Notes under the pieces: generated by a model
Told to the model about the DNA's origin: nothing
Seen by the model: the letters and a program-made list of their open reading frames with translations, nothing else
Databases searched by the model: none
Made by a program: the position numbers and the translations under genes
Source: an uncultured Pseudomonadota bacterium
Lineage (GTDB): Bacteria > Myxococcota_A > UBA796 > SXON01
DNA: 58,296 nt
NCBI GenBank assembly: GCA_903900265.1
Contig: CAIUMM010000182.1
Coordinates: 1-58,296 of the forward strand
Direction of reading: 5' to 3'
Part shown: piece after piece, positions 36,201-43,807 of the stretch
Layout: each line of letters starts with the position of its first letter
How positions within the stretch are numbered: the first letter of the stretch is position 1

Positions 36201-37245
36201 GCATCAGCTCTTTCAGGGCGCGCTCTCCCTGAGTAAGTCGATCTTCAAAGGTGTCTTTTACACCGTCGCGCACGCCGGACAGGTACAGGTGGATCCAGTA
36301 GTCCACGCCCATGCCCGCCAGCGCGCCGCCAAACGCGAGGGCGATGCCGTGAATCGGAGAGATCACCGCCGCCACCGCGGTGGCGACGAGGCTGCCCACA
36401 ATCAGCGGCGGAAAGGTCCCGAGTATGGGTCGGATGGACCGGAACGACAGCAGAAACACAAGCAGCACGCCGATCGTGCCGGTCGTCACCGCGACATTGA
36501 CCTCGCGCTGGATCTGCTCGCTGGCCTCGGCCGCGAAGCGATGCGCGCCGATCCAGTCGGCGGGGAGGGGGCTGGCGCCGAGGTCCTCCCGCATGTGCAC
36601 GATGATCGGGCTGTCTGGCGCTGTACCCAGCGCCGCGCCGATCGCGCGGGCGAGGATCAGCGCGTGCGTGCCGTCTGCGGAGAGCAGGTGCCCGCCCGAG
36701 AGCTTGGTCCCCGCCGCTTGGGTGCTGCTGAGGCGAGTCGTGAACCCGGACCCCAGCCCAAGCGGGTCATGGGCCAGCTGTTTCGCCGCCAGCGCGCTCG
36801 CTGGTCCGAAGAGCTGGCTGCGGACGCGCTCCAGCGTTCGCTGCATCCCGGCGGCGCTCAGCTTGTCTTCGAGCTCTGCTTCGGGCGTCAGCACCACGAG
36901 GCCCGGCTCGGCCGCCCGGGCGAGATCGATGCCATCCTTCATGCCATACGTGAAGCGTACGCTGGCGAGGTCGGTTCCCACGCGGGTTTGGAGCTTTGCT
37001 CCCAGCGCATCGACCGCGGCGTGGAGCTCTTCGGGGGTGTGGCCTTCGCCGTTGACGTCGATCAGGATGGTGTCGAGCAGCGAAAACCGTCGCACATCCG
37101 CGAATGCAGCGCCTGCATCGCCGTCTTTGGGCAGAGCGTCCGCGAGGTCAAGCGATACCCGCACCCGCGTGGCAACCACAGCGAGCGCGGCGCACAGGAG
37201 CCCCAGTACGGTGAGGCGGATCTTCAGGCTTCGGAGACGAGACAT
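33229..37245 (-). CDS. MMPL/RND exporter fused to C45-type Ntn-hydrolase and TPR-like tail
   Basis: This 1338-residue protein has three parts. Residues 1-850 form an RND/MMPL lipid exporter: helix 1 (7-25), a periplasmic loop, helices around 250-435, a second loop, and helices around 650-850. A thirteenth helix near 815-835 should place the rest in the periplasm. Residues about 870-1240 match the C45/AAT acyltransferase-hydrolase family, with candidate nucleophile C979 in ACTGFVASG and the partner ARNFDF downstream. Residues 1265-1338 look TPR-like. MMPL exporters without a hydrolase are standard in aryl-polyene clusters. Cleavage or transfer of an acyl-amide on the exported lipid is an inference. 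Confidence 0.82.
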   Translation of the reverse strand: MSRLRSLKIRLTVLGLLCAALAVVATRVRVSLDLADALPKDGDAGAAFADVRRFSLLDTILIDVNGEGHTPEELHAAVDALGAKLQTRVGTDLASVRFTYGMKDGIDLARAAEPGLVVLTPEAELEDKLSAAGMQRTLERVRSQLFGPASALAAKQLAHDPLGLGSGFTTRLSSTQAAGTKLSGGHLLSADGTHALILARAIGAALGTAPDSPIIVHMREDLGASPLPADWIGAHRFAAEASEQIQREVNVAVTTGTIGVLLVFLLSFRSIRPILGTFPPLIVGSLVATAVAAVISPIHGIALAFGGALAGMGVDYWIHLYLSGVRDGVKDTFEDRLTQGERALKELMPAYLISVGATVLAFVALATSAYQAVSDLGLIGIGCSIGAFGTIALAGPALFAALARPGDRVPWLPLPMRVPGLLAGALLLALAALGTRAMNVHFDGDPRSMDARLPATAALDAAIRARYGGETTQGLIVAEGASLDAALDGLARATQTLQHVNGIRLHSPLDLLPSPSQRATRTALAAAPGVQQRFIDAANAAGFDPTTLLPAFRSSLQSTASPDKAQWETTVGGEILARTIQVDPDGHARVAAIVIGVSEAALANASREMQLGLADQPDEQSVSAPAARFVYPAGVAAAGAERIRGELVSRSGLALVAVLLFMLVRYRDAAKVFAASLPSLAAAVGTLGVLSWLNIALTPVSGPAFVLVLGVAFDQGIFMVEARDEAARSSNAAADPQRTFLAARAAIFIALATAFAGFVGLCTATHPAVFGVGVTESLGIGWTALAAFFIVPAVLTDDGESATRRWVRRLSVATVLFFQADAMIAMAGWIKPPDAPPNPTALPRLTGTAVDRNVGNNRLIRTHGLWVERLEGAPYDIGRANAILAGPLQERNEAGIVSEFYKHVTNPLVQYGLFRAVPLFGSAIAKTLPDRYLTELRGYTDIGTDDTFGWIAPHYTRKLCYHAIHDVGQAMVDSPLIACTGFVASGNRVEGGHAMLARNFDFDGGPSFDHDKAVIAVKGEGVLGFVHIAIVGLNGVVTGLNEAKIGVGVLAAASDAKVHLGMPMIFIVREILENARSLDDVQRILDARRGFVSEGILAVDGKTGESTIFEVTPNDVTRLPAGVQAEGGMAMGLSNHFRGPHASDLANHLRMIEGTTTARLARMNELLERTPVITEASAIAILRDRKGVGDAELPDGHESSINADIAAHGAVIDATAGTIVVSSAPNLSGQFLKFGIDDLLAGNLEPEVVAAEDDPDRTWRVQRARELVRLAGGLPAAAAEDNLKRALRLNPGDIDATLALGLLLAGQSRDTEARPLLEAVMKSPERPEQARDAKAALR

Positions 37246-37295
37246 GGGGCGGCGCCGGTATCATCGGGGTGGCACGTAGCCAAACCCTTGATGTT

Positions 37296-37880
37296 TTACT
37301 TCAAGACTACGTCTGAGAACGTGATGTTTACGGAGTCTCCGGCGGGCTCCAACAGCGTCACACCGGTGACCCGGTACGGGTTTGCCGCGACTCGGATGTC
37401 GATGCCGCTCAGGAGCTTTTGGAGCTGGGGATCGCGCGGGGCGAGGTGCGCGGAGCCGTCTCCGTACGTCACGCGGAAGTCGCGCTCGACGGCCGCGCCG
37501 TCCGCTTGCATCCACACCAACAAGCTCGTCGCGAGGCGGCTTGCGTCCGGAACGCTGGCGAGGTCGATGGTATCGGTCATTCCGAGCTCGGGGTAGGACA
37601 TGGTCGCGATCGAGTTCTTCAGCGTGAATGAGCTGCGCGTTGGGGTCTCCACCAGCCAATCCAAGGTTTGCGGGCGCGTGAAGTGCACGGTGCCCGTGCT
37701 GGTGAGCGGGTTCTTGAGGATGGCGCGATGCTGGACCTGCGTGAACCGGGCGCTGAGCTCGTGCGTGCGCGCGAGCTCGGTCCAAACCGTGGCGTCCAAA
37801 TGGGGTTCGGCGGCGTCGGCGGGTGCCAGAAGGACCGTACTTGCGATAAGCGCGGCGGCGATGTGGAAGTGGCTTTTCAT
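37296..37880 (-). CDS. outer-membrane lipoprotein carrier LolA-like protein
   Basis: The 194 residues start with a signal peptide (FHIAAALIASTVLLAPADA). The mature part has the LolA pattern: LSARFTQVQHRAILKNPLTSTGTVHFTRPQTLDWLVETP, then a concave beta-sheet. Aryl-polyene clusters carry such a paralogue, thought to ferry the polyene lipid through the periplasm in place of lipoproteins. The ATG at 37880 is chosen; another ATG lies nine bases upstream at 37889. Either way, the 5' end overlaps the divergent acyltransferase gene by 20-29 bases, so its promoter must lie inside that gene. The MMPL exporter follows 50 bases downstream. Confidence 0.78.
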   Translation of the reverse strand: MKSHFHIAAALIASTVLLAPADAAEPHLDATVWTELARTHELSARFTQVQHRAILKNPLTSTGTVHFTRPQTLDWLVETPTRSSFTLKNSIATMSYPELGMTDTIDLASVPDASRLATSLLVWMQADGAAVERDFRVTYGDGSAHLAPRDPQLQKLLSGIDIRVAANPYRVTGVTLLEPAGDSVNITFSDVVLK

Positions 37881-39252
37881 TCGGGTCATCGGCCTCTGGA
37901 ACTTGTTCATTTTTGGACTATTCACGGTGATTTTTCTGACGGTTGTCGGGCCTTTACAGGCGGCCGCGATCCTGTTTGACCCCCGCCGCCGGGTAGCGGC
38001 GACGCTGACCCGGTGGATGTGGGGCGGGCTGATGATCCACGCGCACTGGCCGTTTTGGCGGGTGACCACCACGGGTTTGGAGCGACTGGGGAAGGGGCCA
38101 TGGATATTGGCTTCTAACCATCAGAGCATGCTGGATATTCCGGTCGCGTCTCGGTTGCCGTTGCCGATCCGCATCCTCGCCCGTCCAGGGGTGTTCCGGA
38201 TGCCCGTGTTCGGCTGGATGGCGCGCCACGGTCGCCACATCAACCTTGACCCGTCTACGCCGGAGAGCCTGCAACGCGCGGTCGATCACGTGCGCCGGGA
38301 GCTCGCGGAGGGCGCCAGCGTGCTGGTTTTCCCCGAAGGCACGCGCGGCGATGGTCCTGGCCTGCTCCCGCTGAAGCGTGGCGTGTTTGAGATCGCGATC
38401 CAGAGCGGAACCGATGTGCTCCCCATCTGCATCTCCGGCACCCGAGACGCGCTCCCCAAGGGCTCGCCGTTTGCGTTGAAGGCGTTCAGCCGCTTTCACC
38501 TACAGGTTCTGCAGCCGGTGCCTGTCGCGGGGCGCACCCGGCGCGAGGTCACGCGCGCGGTGGAGGAGCAGCTCACCGGGGCGCTCTCCGGGCTTCGTCC
38601 CTGGGAAGTTTGCGCGTTGGTGAAGCAGCGGTACGCTACGCTCGGGAGATTCCAAGCGGGGTGGGCTGGCGGAAAGACCAGCGCTGACCCGGTGTTTTGG
38701 GCGCTGCACGAGCGCATGCCGCGCTCCGGGCGTTGGCTGGACGTAGGCTGCGGAGAGGGACTGCTCGCCGTGTACTTGCACTCCGCCGGCCACTCCTTGC
38801 ACCCGTACGGCATTGATCCTGACAAAGATAGGGTCGCGCAGGCCAACGCGCTGTTCGGCGAAGGGTTCTCGGTCGGAGATGCGCGTGCGCTCGATGCCGC
38901 AGGGGTGCCGCAGGGAGACTGGGACGTGATCACCTGCATTGACGTGCTGCACTACCTCTCGTCCGAGGAGCAGCGTGCGGTTTTGGCGGCGCTCGTGGCG
39001 CGGCTGCGGCCGGGAGGGGCGCTGCTGGTTCGGGACCCCGACGCTGCACGAGGGCTTCGTGGCGCGCTCACCGTCGGGGCCGAGCGAGCGCTGGTAGCCG
39101 GCGGTCGCCACGTGGGAGAAGGCGTCCGGGCTGAGGGCGCGTCCGGCCTTACACAGTGGATGAGCGAATTGTTGACGGACGTGCGCACCGAAGACTGCTC
39201 GGCGGGCACGCCTTTCGCCAACGTACTGCTGTCAGGCCGCAAGTCGGGATAG
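37861..39252 (+). CDS. 1-acyl-glycerol-3-phosphate-type acyltransferase - methyltransferase fusion
   Basis: The 463 residues contain one N-terminal membrane helix (about 12-36) and a PlsC-type acyltransferase domain with NHQSMLD (H87-x4-D92) and FPEGTRG (157-163). After residue 280 comes a SAM-dependent methyltransferase with LDVGCGEG (293-300). Both activities occur in aryl-polyene clusters as separate genes (acyltransferase and O-methyltransferase of the aryl head); here they are fused. The ATG at 37861 retains the conserved membrane anchor but overlaps the divergent lolA-like gene; a GTG at 37927 is the alternative without the first helix. It leads a plus-strand operon. Confidence 0.82.
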   Translation: MWKWLFIRVIGLWNLFIFGLFTVIFLTVVGPLQAAAILFDPRRRVAATLTRWMWGGLMIHAHWPFWRVTTTGLERLGKGPWILASNHQSMLDIPVASRLPLPIRILARPGVFRMPVFGWMARHGRHINLDPSTPESLQRAVDHVRRELAEGASVLVFPEGTRGDGPGLLPLKRGVFEIAIQSGTDVLPICISGTRDALPKGSPFALKAFSRFHLQVLQPVPVAGRTRREVTRAVEEQLTGALSGLRPWEVCALVKQRYATLGRFQAGWAGGKTSADPVFWALHERMPRSGRWLDVGCGEGLLAVYLHSAGHSLHPYGIDPDKDRVAQANALFGEGFSVGDARALDAAGVPQGDWDVITCIDVLHYLSSEEQRAVLAALVARLRPGGALLVRDPDAARGLRGALTVGAERALVAGGRHVGEGVRAEGASGLTQWMSELLTDVRTEDCSAGTPFANVLLSGRKSG

Positions 39253-39264
39253 GGTTCACAGCCG

Positions 39265-40416
39265 ATGCGCGCTCCGATCCATCTCGCCTCGTTTGGTTGC
39301 TTGACCGCGCTTGGCGATCTCCCGAGCTCGTTCGCCTCCTTGTGTGCGGGCGAGTCCGCCGTGCGGATCGGCGGCGCTCGTCCGGATTGGGCTCCGGAGG
39401 ACATGCCGATCGCCATGGTTCCCATGGATGTGAGCGCTTATTCGAGGCATCGCACCTTTGGTCTTGCGATCGCTGCGCTGGACGAAGCGATCCGCGCGGG
39501 AATGTCCATCGACCCCGATGGGTTGGCGATCGTGTTTGCAAACACCACATCGGGCATGCTGCTGGGCGAGACCGCCATCGCGCAGCACCTCGCGGGCGAC
39601 TCTCCGGAGGTCCCGGAGGATTATCTCTGGAACCACCTCGCACATCGGCCCGCTGAGGCCGTAGGCGACTGGTTGGGCGCGACAGGGCCGCGGGTGGTCG
39701 TATCTACGGCATGTACGTCGGGGACCGTGGCTTTCGGGGTCGCGGCGGATCTGCTTCGGGCCGGGCGATGCAAGCGCGCGCTGGTGGTCGGCTCGGACGC
39801 GCTGTGCAGGACCACGCTGTTCGGCTTCCGCGCGCTGGGAGCCTATACCCGCACCTCCTGCCGTCCGTTTGACGTTGAGCGCGATGGGATGGCGATCGGC
39901 GAGGCCGCCGCGTTTGCGCTGCTGGAGCCGGGCCCCGGGGATCTGGAGCTGATCGGCTGCGCGACGCGCACCGACGCCTTTCATCTCACCGCGCCCGAGC
40001 CCACCGGCAAGGGTCTGGTGCGGGCGGTGCTCGCCGCCATCGCGCCCGAAGGCATCGATCGCGGCGCCATCGATCATGTCAACGCCCACGCCACAGGGAC
40101 GCCCACCAATGACGGCGTGGAGGCGCTCTCCATCGCCGAGGCTGCCCCGAACGCGCCGGTGTCGGCGGTCAAAGGGGCGTTTGGTCACACGCTCGGAGCG
40201 GCTGGCGTGGTGGAGGCGGTGATCCTCGCAGAGTCCATGCGGCGGGGGATCGTGCCGCCCGCGGTCCGGTGCGCCCAGGCCATCCCGGGCGTAGCGGTTC
40301 ACGATCAGCCGCGCTTCGTCCCTCAGCGCGTCGGGGTGTCGGTCAACTTGGCGTTTGGAGGCCACAACGCGGCGCTGGCCCTGCGTTGGTCCGGCACCAC
40401 GGAGCGTGGACGATGA
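39265..40416 (+). CDS. beta-ketoacyl-ACP synthase (polyene type)
   Basis: This 383-residue ketosynthase extends an ACP-bound chain with malonyl-ACP. The thiolase-fold catalytic triad is complete: C150 in STACTSGT, H275 in NAHATGTPTND and H308 in KGAFGHTLGAAG. The short length and sequence resemble FabB/FabF-like enzymes of aryl-polyene clusters rather than AcpP-linked housekeeping FabF. It follows the acyltransferase/methyltransferase by 12 bases and overlaps the next gene in ATGA, so the two probably form a heterodimer. Confidence 0.9.
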   Translation: MRAPIHLASFGCLTALGDLPSSFASLCAGESAVRIGGARPDWAPEDMPIAMVPMDVSAYSRHRTFGLAIAALDEAIRAGMSIDPDGLAIVFANTTSGMLLGETAIAQHLAGDSPEVPEDYLWNHLAHRPAEAVGDWLGATGPRVVVSTACTSGTVAFGVAADLLRAGRCKRALVVGSDALCRTTLFGFRALGAYTRTSCRPFDVERDGMAIGEAAAFALLEPGPGDLELIGCATRTDAFHLTAPEPTGKGLVRAVLAAIAPEGIDRGAIDHVNAHATGTPTNDGVEALSIAEAAPNAPVSAVKGAFGHTLGAAGVVEAVILAESMRRGIVPPAVRCAQAIPGVAVHDQPRFVPQRVGVSVNLAFGGHNAALALRWSGTTERGR

Positions 40417-41207
40417 AGGTGTCGGTGTTGGCGGCGGGCAGCCTCGCGATGCCGGCGGGCGGGCAGGACATCCCGCGGCCGACGCGCGTAGAAGCCGGCG
40501 GTTGGCGACGGTTTTCGCGTCTCGCTCGATTGGGTGCGTGCGCGCTCTCGCCGGTGCTGGAGTCCGCTCCGGACGCCTGCCGCTCGGCGGATGTGGATTT
40601 TGACCGCGATGAACTTGCGTTGTTTTTTGGGACGGGCATCGGCGAGTTTCTATCCTCCTACAGCTTTTTGAAGTCGCTGTTCACCAAAGGTCCGGCGATG
40701 GCGAGCCCGCTGGCGTTTCAGAACAGCGTGCACAACGCGGCGCCCGGGCACCTCTCGATGGCGTTTGGCTTGCGGGGGCCTTCCGAGACGCTCTGCGCCG
40801 GACCGTTGACCGTGCTGCGCACCTTCGAGCGCGCGATGGTGCATGTCGTCGCGCACGAGCAGGCAGCGATCGTGCTGCTCGCCGATGATCTGGGCGCAGA
40901 CTCCGAGCTGGGATGGCGCCTCGCAGGAGTGGACGCGCCCCTCGCCGAGGGCGCTGCGGCCTTCCTGATCGCGCCGGCGCGGTCAGGCTCCCCGGTGCTC
41001 AGCCTCGTGGAGGCCCGGGGCGATGAGGCGCTGCGCAGCCCGCTGTGGCCCGGCGAGGTCGATGGCGCGCGCACCATAGGGTGCGCCGAGGGCTTGTACT
41101 CTACGGCGGAGGCGCACCTGTTGGCGCAGGCGTTTGCGCGCAGCGAAGGGCTGCGCATTGGATTTCGCGGGGAGCGAACGGCGCTCGATCTACAGGCTCT
41201 TCCGTGA
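40413..41207 (+). CDS. degenerate ketosynthase-like protein, chain-length-factor candidate
   Basis: The 264 residues align with the N-terminal part of ketosynthases of the Ketoacyl-synt_2 (PF13723) kind: FFGTGIGEFLSS, the FQNSVHNAAPGHLSMAFGLRGPSETLCAG segment, and the helix before the missing second half. The Cys-His-His triad is not intact: LCAG has a Cys, but no histidine pair follows. Such short partners are paired with active ketosynthases in aryl-polyene clusters. ATGA overlap with the ketosynthase gene supports a joint complex. It may set chain length or hold the enzyme together. Confidence 0.75.
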   Translation: MKVSVLAAGSLAMPAGGQDIPRPTRVEAGGWRRFSRLARLGACALSPVLESAPDACRSADVDFDRDELALFFGTGIGEFLSSYSFLKSLFTKGPAMASPLAFQNSVHNAAPGHLSMAFGLRGPSETLCAGPLTVLRTFERAMVHVVAHEQAAIVLLADDLGADSELGWRLAGVDAPLAEGAAAFLIAPARSGSPVLSLVEARGDEALRSPLWPGEVDGARTIGCAEGLYSTAEAHLLAQAFARSEGLRIGFRGERTALDLQALP

Positions 41208-43807
41208 CCCTTCTGCTCTGGCTCTGCCGTGCGTTGGCGGCCACCGACCCTGTGCCTTTGCCTGCATCGCCGCCGGTTTATCCCGCCTCGGCCCTTCACG
41301 ATCGCGTGGGCGGCACGGTGATCTTGCGCATCGCCGTGGACGAGAACGGCGCGCCCACCGGCTCTACGCTGCTTCAAGGTGTGCGAGAGGACGTCGACGC
41401 CGCCGCTGCCGCGGCCGCGCTGCGGATGCACTTCAACCCCGCCACATCCAACGACGGGTTGCCGGTCCCCGGCACGGTGGACTACGCCTTCAACTTTGCG
41501 CTGAACGTCGAGGATCAACAGGGAAATCTCGTCCCCGGCACGCTTCAGGTTCGCTTTCTTGATCCCCAGCAGATCGAGCTGCCAGAGGTGCGCTTCACCC
41601 TACAGGCCCGCGACGGCAGCACCGCTCGCACGTACACGTCCACCGGCGCCGGGGTGGTCACCGCGCCCTTCCTCGCGCCCGGCTTCTACGATTTTGTGTG
41701 CGATCGGGACGGCTTCACCAGCGCGTCCGGCGAAGTCGAAGTTCGCGCCGGAGAGACGCGCGCGACCACCATCCGGCTGACGCCCGCGGGCCCGTCCCGG
41801 GAGGTGGTGGTGATCGGGCTGCGCCAACGCTGGCACGACGTGGCGCGGGCCGAGCGAGCGCCAAACCCCAGCCCCGAGACTGGCGTGTACGAGCTCACGC
41901 GGCGCGACGTCGAGAGCACGCCGGGCGCGCTCGAAGACGTGACGCGCGCGGTGCATAAGCTCCCCGGCGTCGCCAGCGACAGCGATCTGCTGGGCACGTT
42001 CTCGGTGCGCGGGATGGACTCCGACGACGTCGTGTTCCTGCTCGACCGCGTGCCGCTGGACAACCCGTTTCATCTCGCGGGCTTCAACTCGATCTTCAAC
42101 CCGGACATGATCGAAAAGGTCGACTTCTTTGCGGGCGCGCCGCCCTCGCGGATGCCGGACAGCACCAGCGCCGTCATGAGCGTGGTCAGCTGGGATGGCC
42201 AGCCCCGCGACGACCGACACGATGTGGACGGGGCGATCGACGTGTCGATGAGCACCGCGCGCGCGTTCCTGATGGGACCGATCGGCAAGGGCGATGCGCT
42301 GACGTTCGCGGTGGCGGCTCGGCGCAGCTACCTCGAAGCCTATTTTGGCGCGATGAAGGCTTTGAACCTACTCGACACCGCGATCGCGGCGCCGGAGTAT
42401 GACGAGCTCTCTGCGCGCCTCGCTTGGCGCTTTGGCAAGCAACGCCTGCTGCTCACCGGGATGCGCACCAGCGATCACCTCGCGCTTGTGGACTCGGCGG
42501 ATGACAGCGCGATCACCATCAGCGGCACCTTCAAGCTCGACGACGTCGTGTACCTGACGTCGCTGGACCATCGCGCCGAGTTTGGAACTTCGGTGCTGCA
42601 AAGCACGGTGTCCTACGGCACCGACAGCAGCGTCATCGACAAGACGCTGGCGGGGGACGTGCATCGCAACACCACGCGCAGTCAGGTCTATGCGCGCTCC
42701 GACCTCGATCTGCACGGCGCGAGCGGCGTGCTCTCGAAGCTGCACCTGCGCATCGGGGGCAGCGCGCAGGTTCGGCAATACCGCTTTGACGGCCCCGTAG
42801 AAGACACCCGCGCGACGCCCACATGGGCCGCCTTACCTATCAGCGACCGCGGTCTGGAGCTCATCGACCTCAGCGGTGGGGCCGCGCAGACTCAGCTCTC
42901 GGGCTACGCGGAGGCCGAGTCCAACGCGGTGCTCCGCGCCCGCGCTGGGCTGCGCGTCACCGACGTCCTGCGCACCGGCGAGGTGCTGATCTCGCCGTCC
43001 GCGGGCGTGTCGTTGCCGTTACCGACAGGGACCATCCCCAAGCTCACCGTAGGGATGTACAACCACGTCGTGGAGGATCCGCTGGTGCTCAGCCCGGAGT
43101 ACGGCAATCCCGACATTCAGGCCGAGCACAGCGCGCAGATCGTCGCGGGCGTAGACCAAGCTTTTCCGCTGTTTGCCGGCTGGAAAGGGGGCTTGATCCG
43201 GGTGGAGGGCTACTACGCCGAGCTGTCGAACCTCGTCGTCAACCCCGACTCCCGCGCCGCCGTCGAGCAAGGCGTGACCTACACCAATGACGGATCCGGG
43301 CGCAATTTCGGCGTGGACGCGATGATCGCGACGACGTCGGATCGCTTCAACGTGGTGCTGAACGGCGGGTATTTGAACTCTACGGTTCACAACCCGCTGA
43401 ACACGGTGTTTACACAGGACTATGTGCCTGCCCAAGCCCAGAGCTGGACCCTCGGCGCGAGCGTCGAATACCAAGCGACGCCGAAGTGGAGGTTCACGTC
43501 CCGGTACGACTACCACTCCGGGCGTCCGATGTCTGAGATGGCGGTCGCTACGGACTCCACGGTGCAGCAGGTGAGCCTCAACGATCAGCGCCTGTCCGAC
43601 TTCCATCAGGTGGACCTCCGCGCCGAGTGGCGAAACGCGCTCCCGAAGCTGCGCCTGTCGGTGTACCTCGAGGTGCTCAGCGTCGCCTACGTAGGATGGA
43701 AGAGCGATTTTCTCCCGTCCGTCAGCGTGGAGGACGGCGTGATGAAGCAGTCGATGTTCTACCACCTCCCCACGCGCCCGTTTCTCGGTATACGCGGGGA
43801 GTTCTGA
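41204..43807 (+). CDS. TonB-dependent receptor with own TonB C-terminal domain
   Basis: This 867-residue outer-membrane protein has a signal peptide (VTLLLWLCRALAA), then a TonB C-terminal-type domain (about 20-100; PPVYPASALHDRVGGTVILRIAVDENG), a carboxypeptidase-regulatory-like beta-sandwich (about 110-200), a plug domain (about 225-345; GTFSVRGMDSDDVVFLLDRVPLDNPFH) and a barrel to the C-terminal phenylalanine of RGEF. TonB-domain plus receptor fusions are a myxobacterial trait. The GTG start overlaps the upstream stop in GTGA. Tight linkage to ketosynthases suggests transport of a cluster-related compound, iron or sugar, but the ligand is unknown. Confidence 0.85.
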   Translation: MTLLLWLCRALAATDPVPLPASPPVYPASALHDRVGGTVILRIAVDENGAPTGSTLLQGVREDVDAAAAAAALRMHFNPATSNDGLPVPGTVDYAFNFALNVEDQQGNLVPGTLQVRFLDPQQIELPEVRFTLQARDGSTARTYTSTGAGVVTAPFLAPGFYDFVCDRDGFTSASGEVEVRAGETRATTIRLTPAGPSREVVVIGLRQRWHDVARAERAPNPSPETGVYELTRRDVESTPGALEDVTRAVHKLPGVASDSDLLGTFSVRGMDSDDVVFLLDRVPLDNPFHLAGFNSIFNPDMIEKVDFFAGAPPSRMPDSTSAVMSVVSWDGQPRDDRHDVDGAIDVSMSTARAFLMGPIGKGDALTFAVAARRSYLEAYFGAMKALNLLDTAIAAPEYDELSARLAWRFGKQRLLLTGMRTSDHLALVDSADDSAITISGTFKLDDVVYLTSLDHRAEFGTSVLQSTVSYGTDSSVIDKTLAGDVHRNTTRSQVYARSDLDLHGASGVLSKLHLRIGGSAQVRQYRFDGPVEDTRATPTWAALPISDRGLELIDLSGGAAQTQLSGYAEAESNAVLRARAGLRVTDVLRTGEVLISPSAGVSLPLPTGTIPKLTVGMYNHVVEDPLVLSPEYGNPDIQAEHSAQIVAGVDQAFPLFAGWKGGLIRVEGYYAELSNLVVNPDSRAAVEQGVTYTNDGSGRNFGVDAMIATTSDRFNVVLNGGYLNSTVHNPLNTVFTQDYVPAQAQSWTLGASVEYQATPKWRFTSRYDYHSGRPMSEMAVATDSTVQQVSLNDQRLSDFHQVDLRAEWRNALPKLRLSVYLEVLSVAYVGWKSDFLPSVSVEDGVMKQSMFYHLPTRPFLGIRGEF

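Noticed and set aside
41045..41203. Earlier start for the TonB-dependent receptor
   Set aside because: Those codons overlap the ketosynthase-like gene and remove the signal peptide; the GTG at 41204 gives a proper signal.
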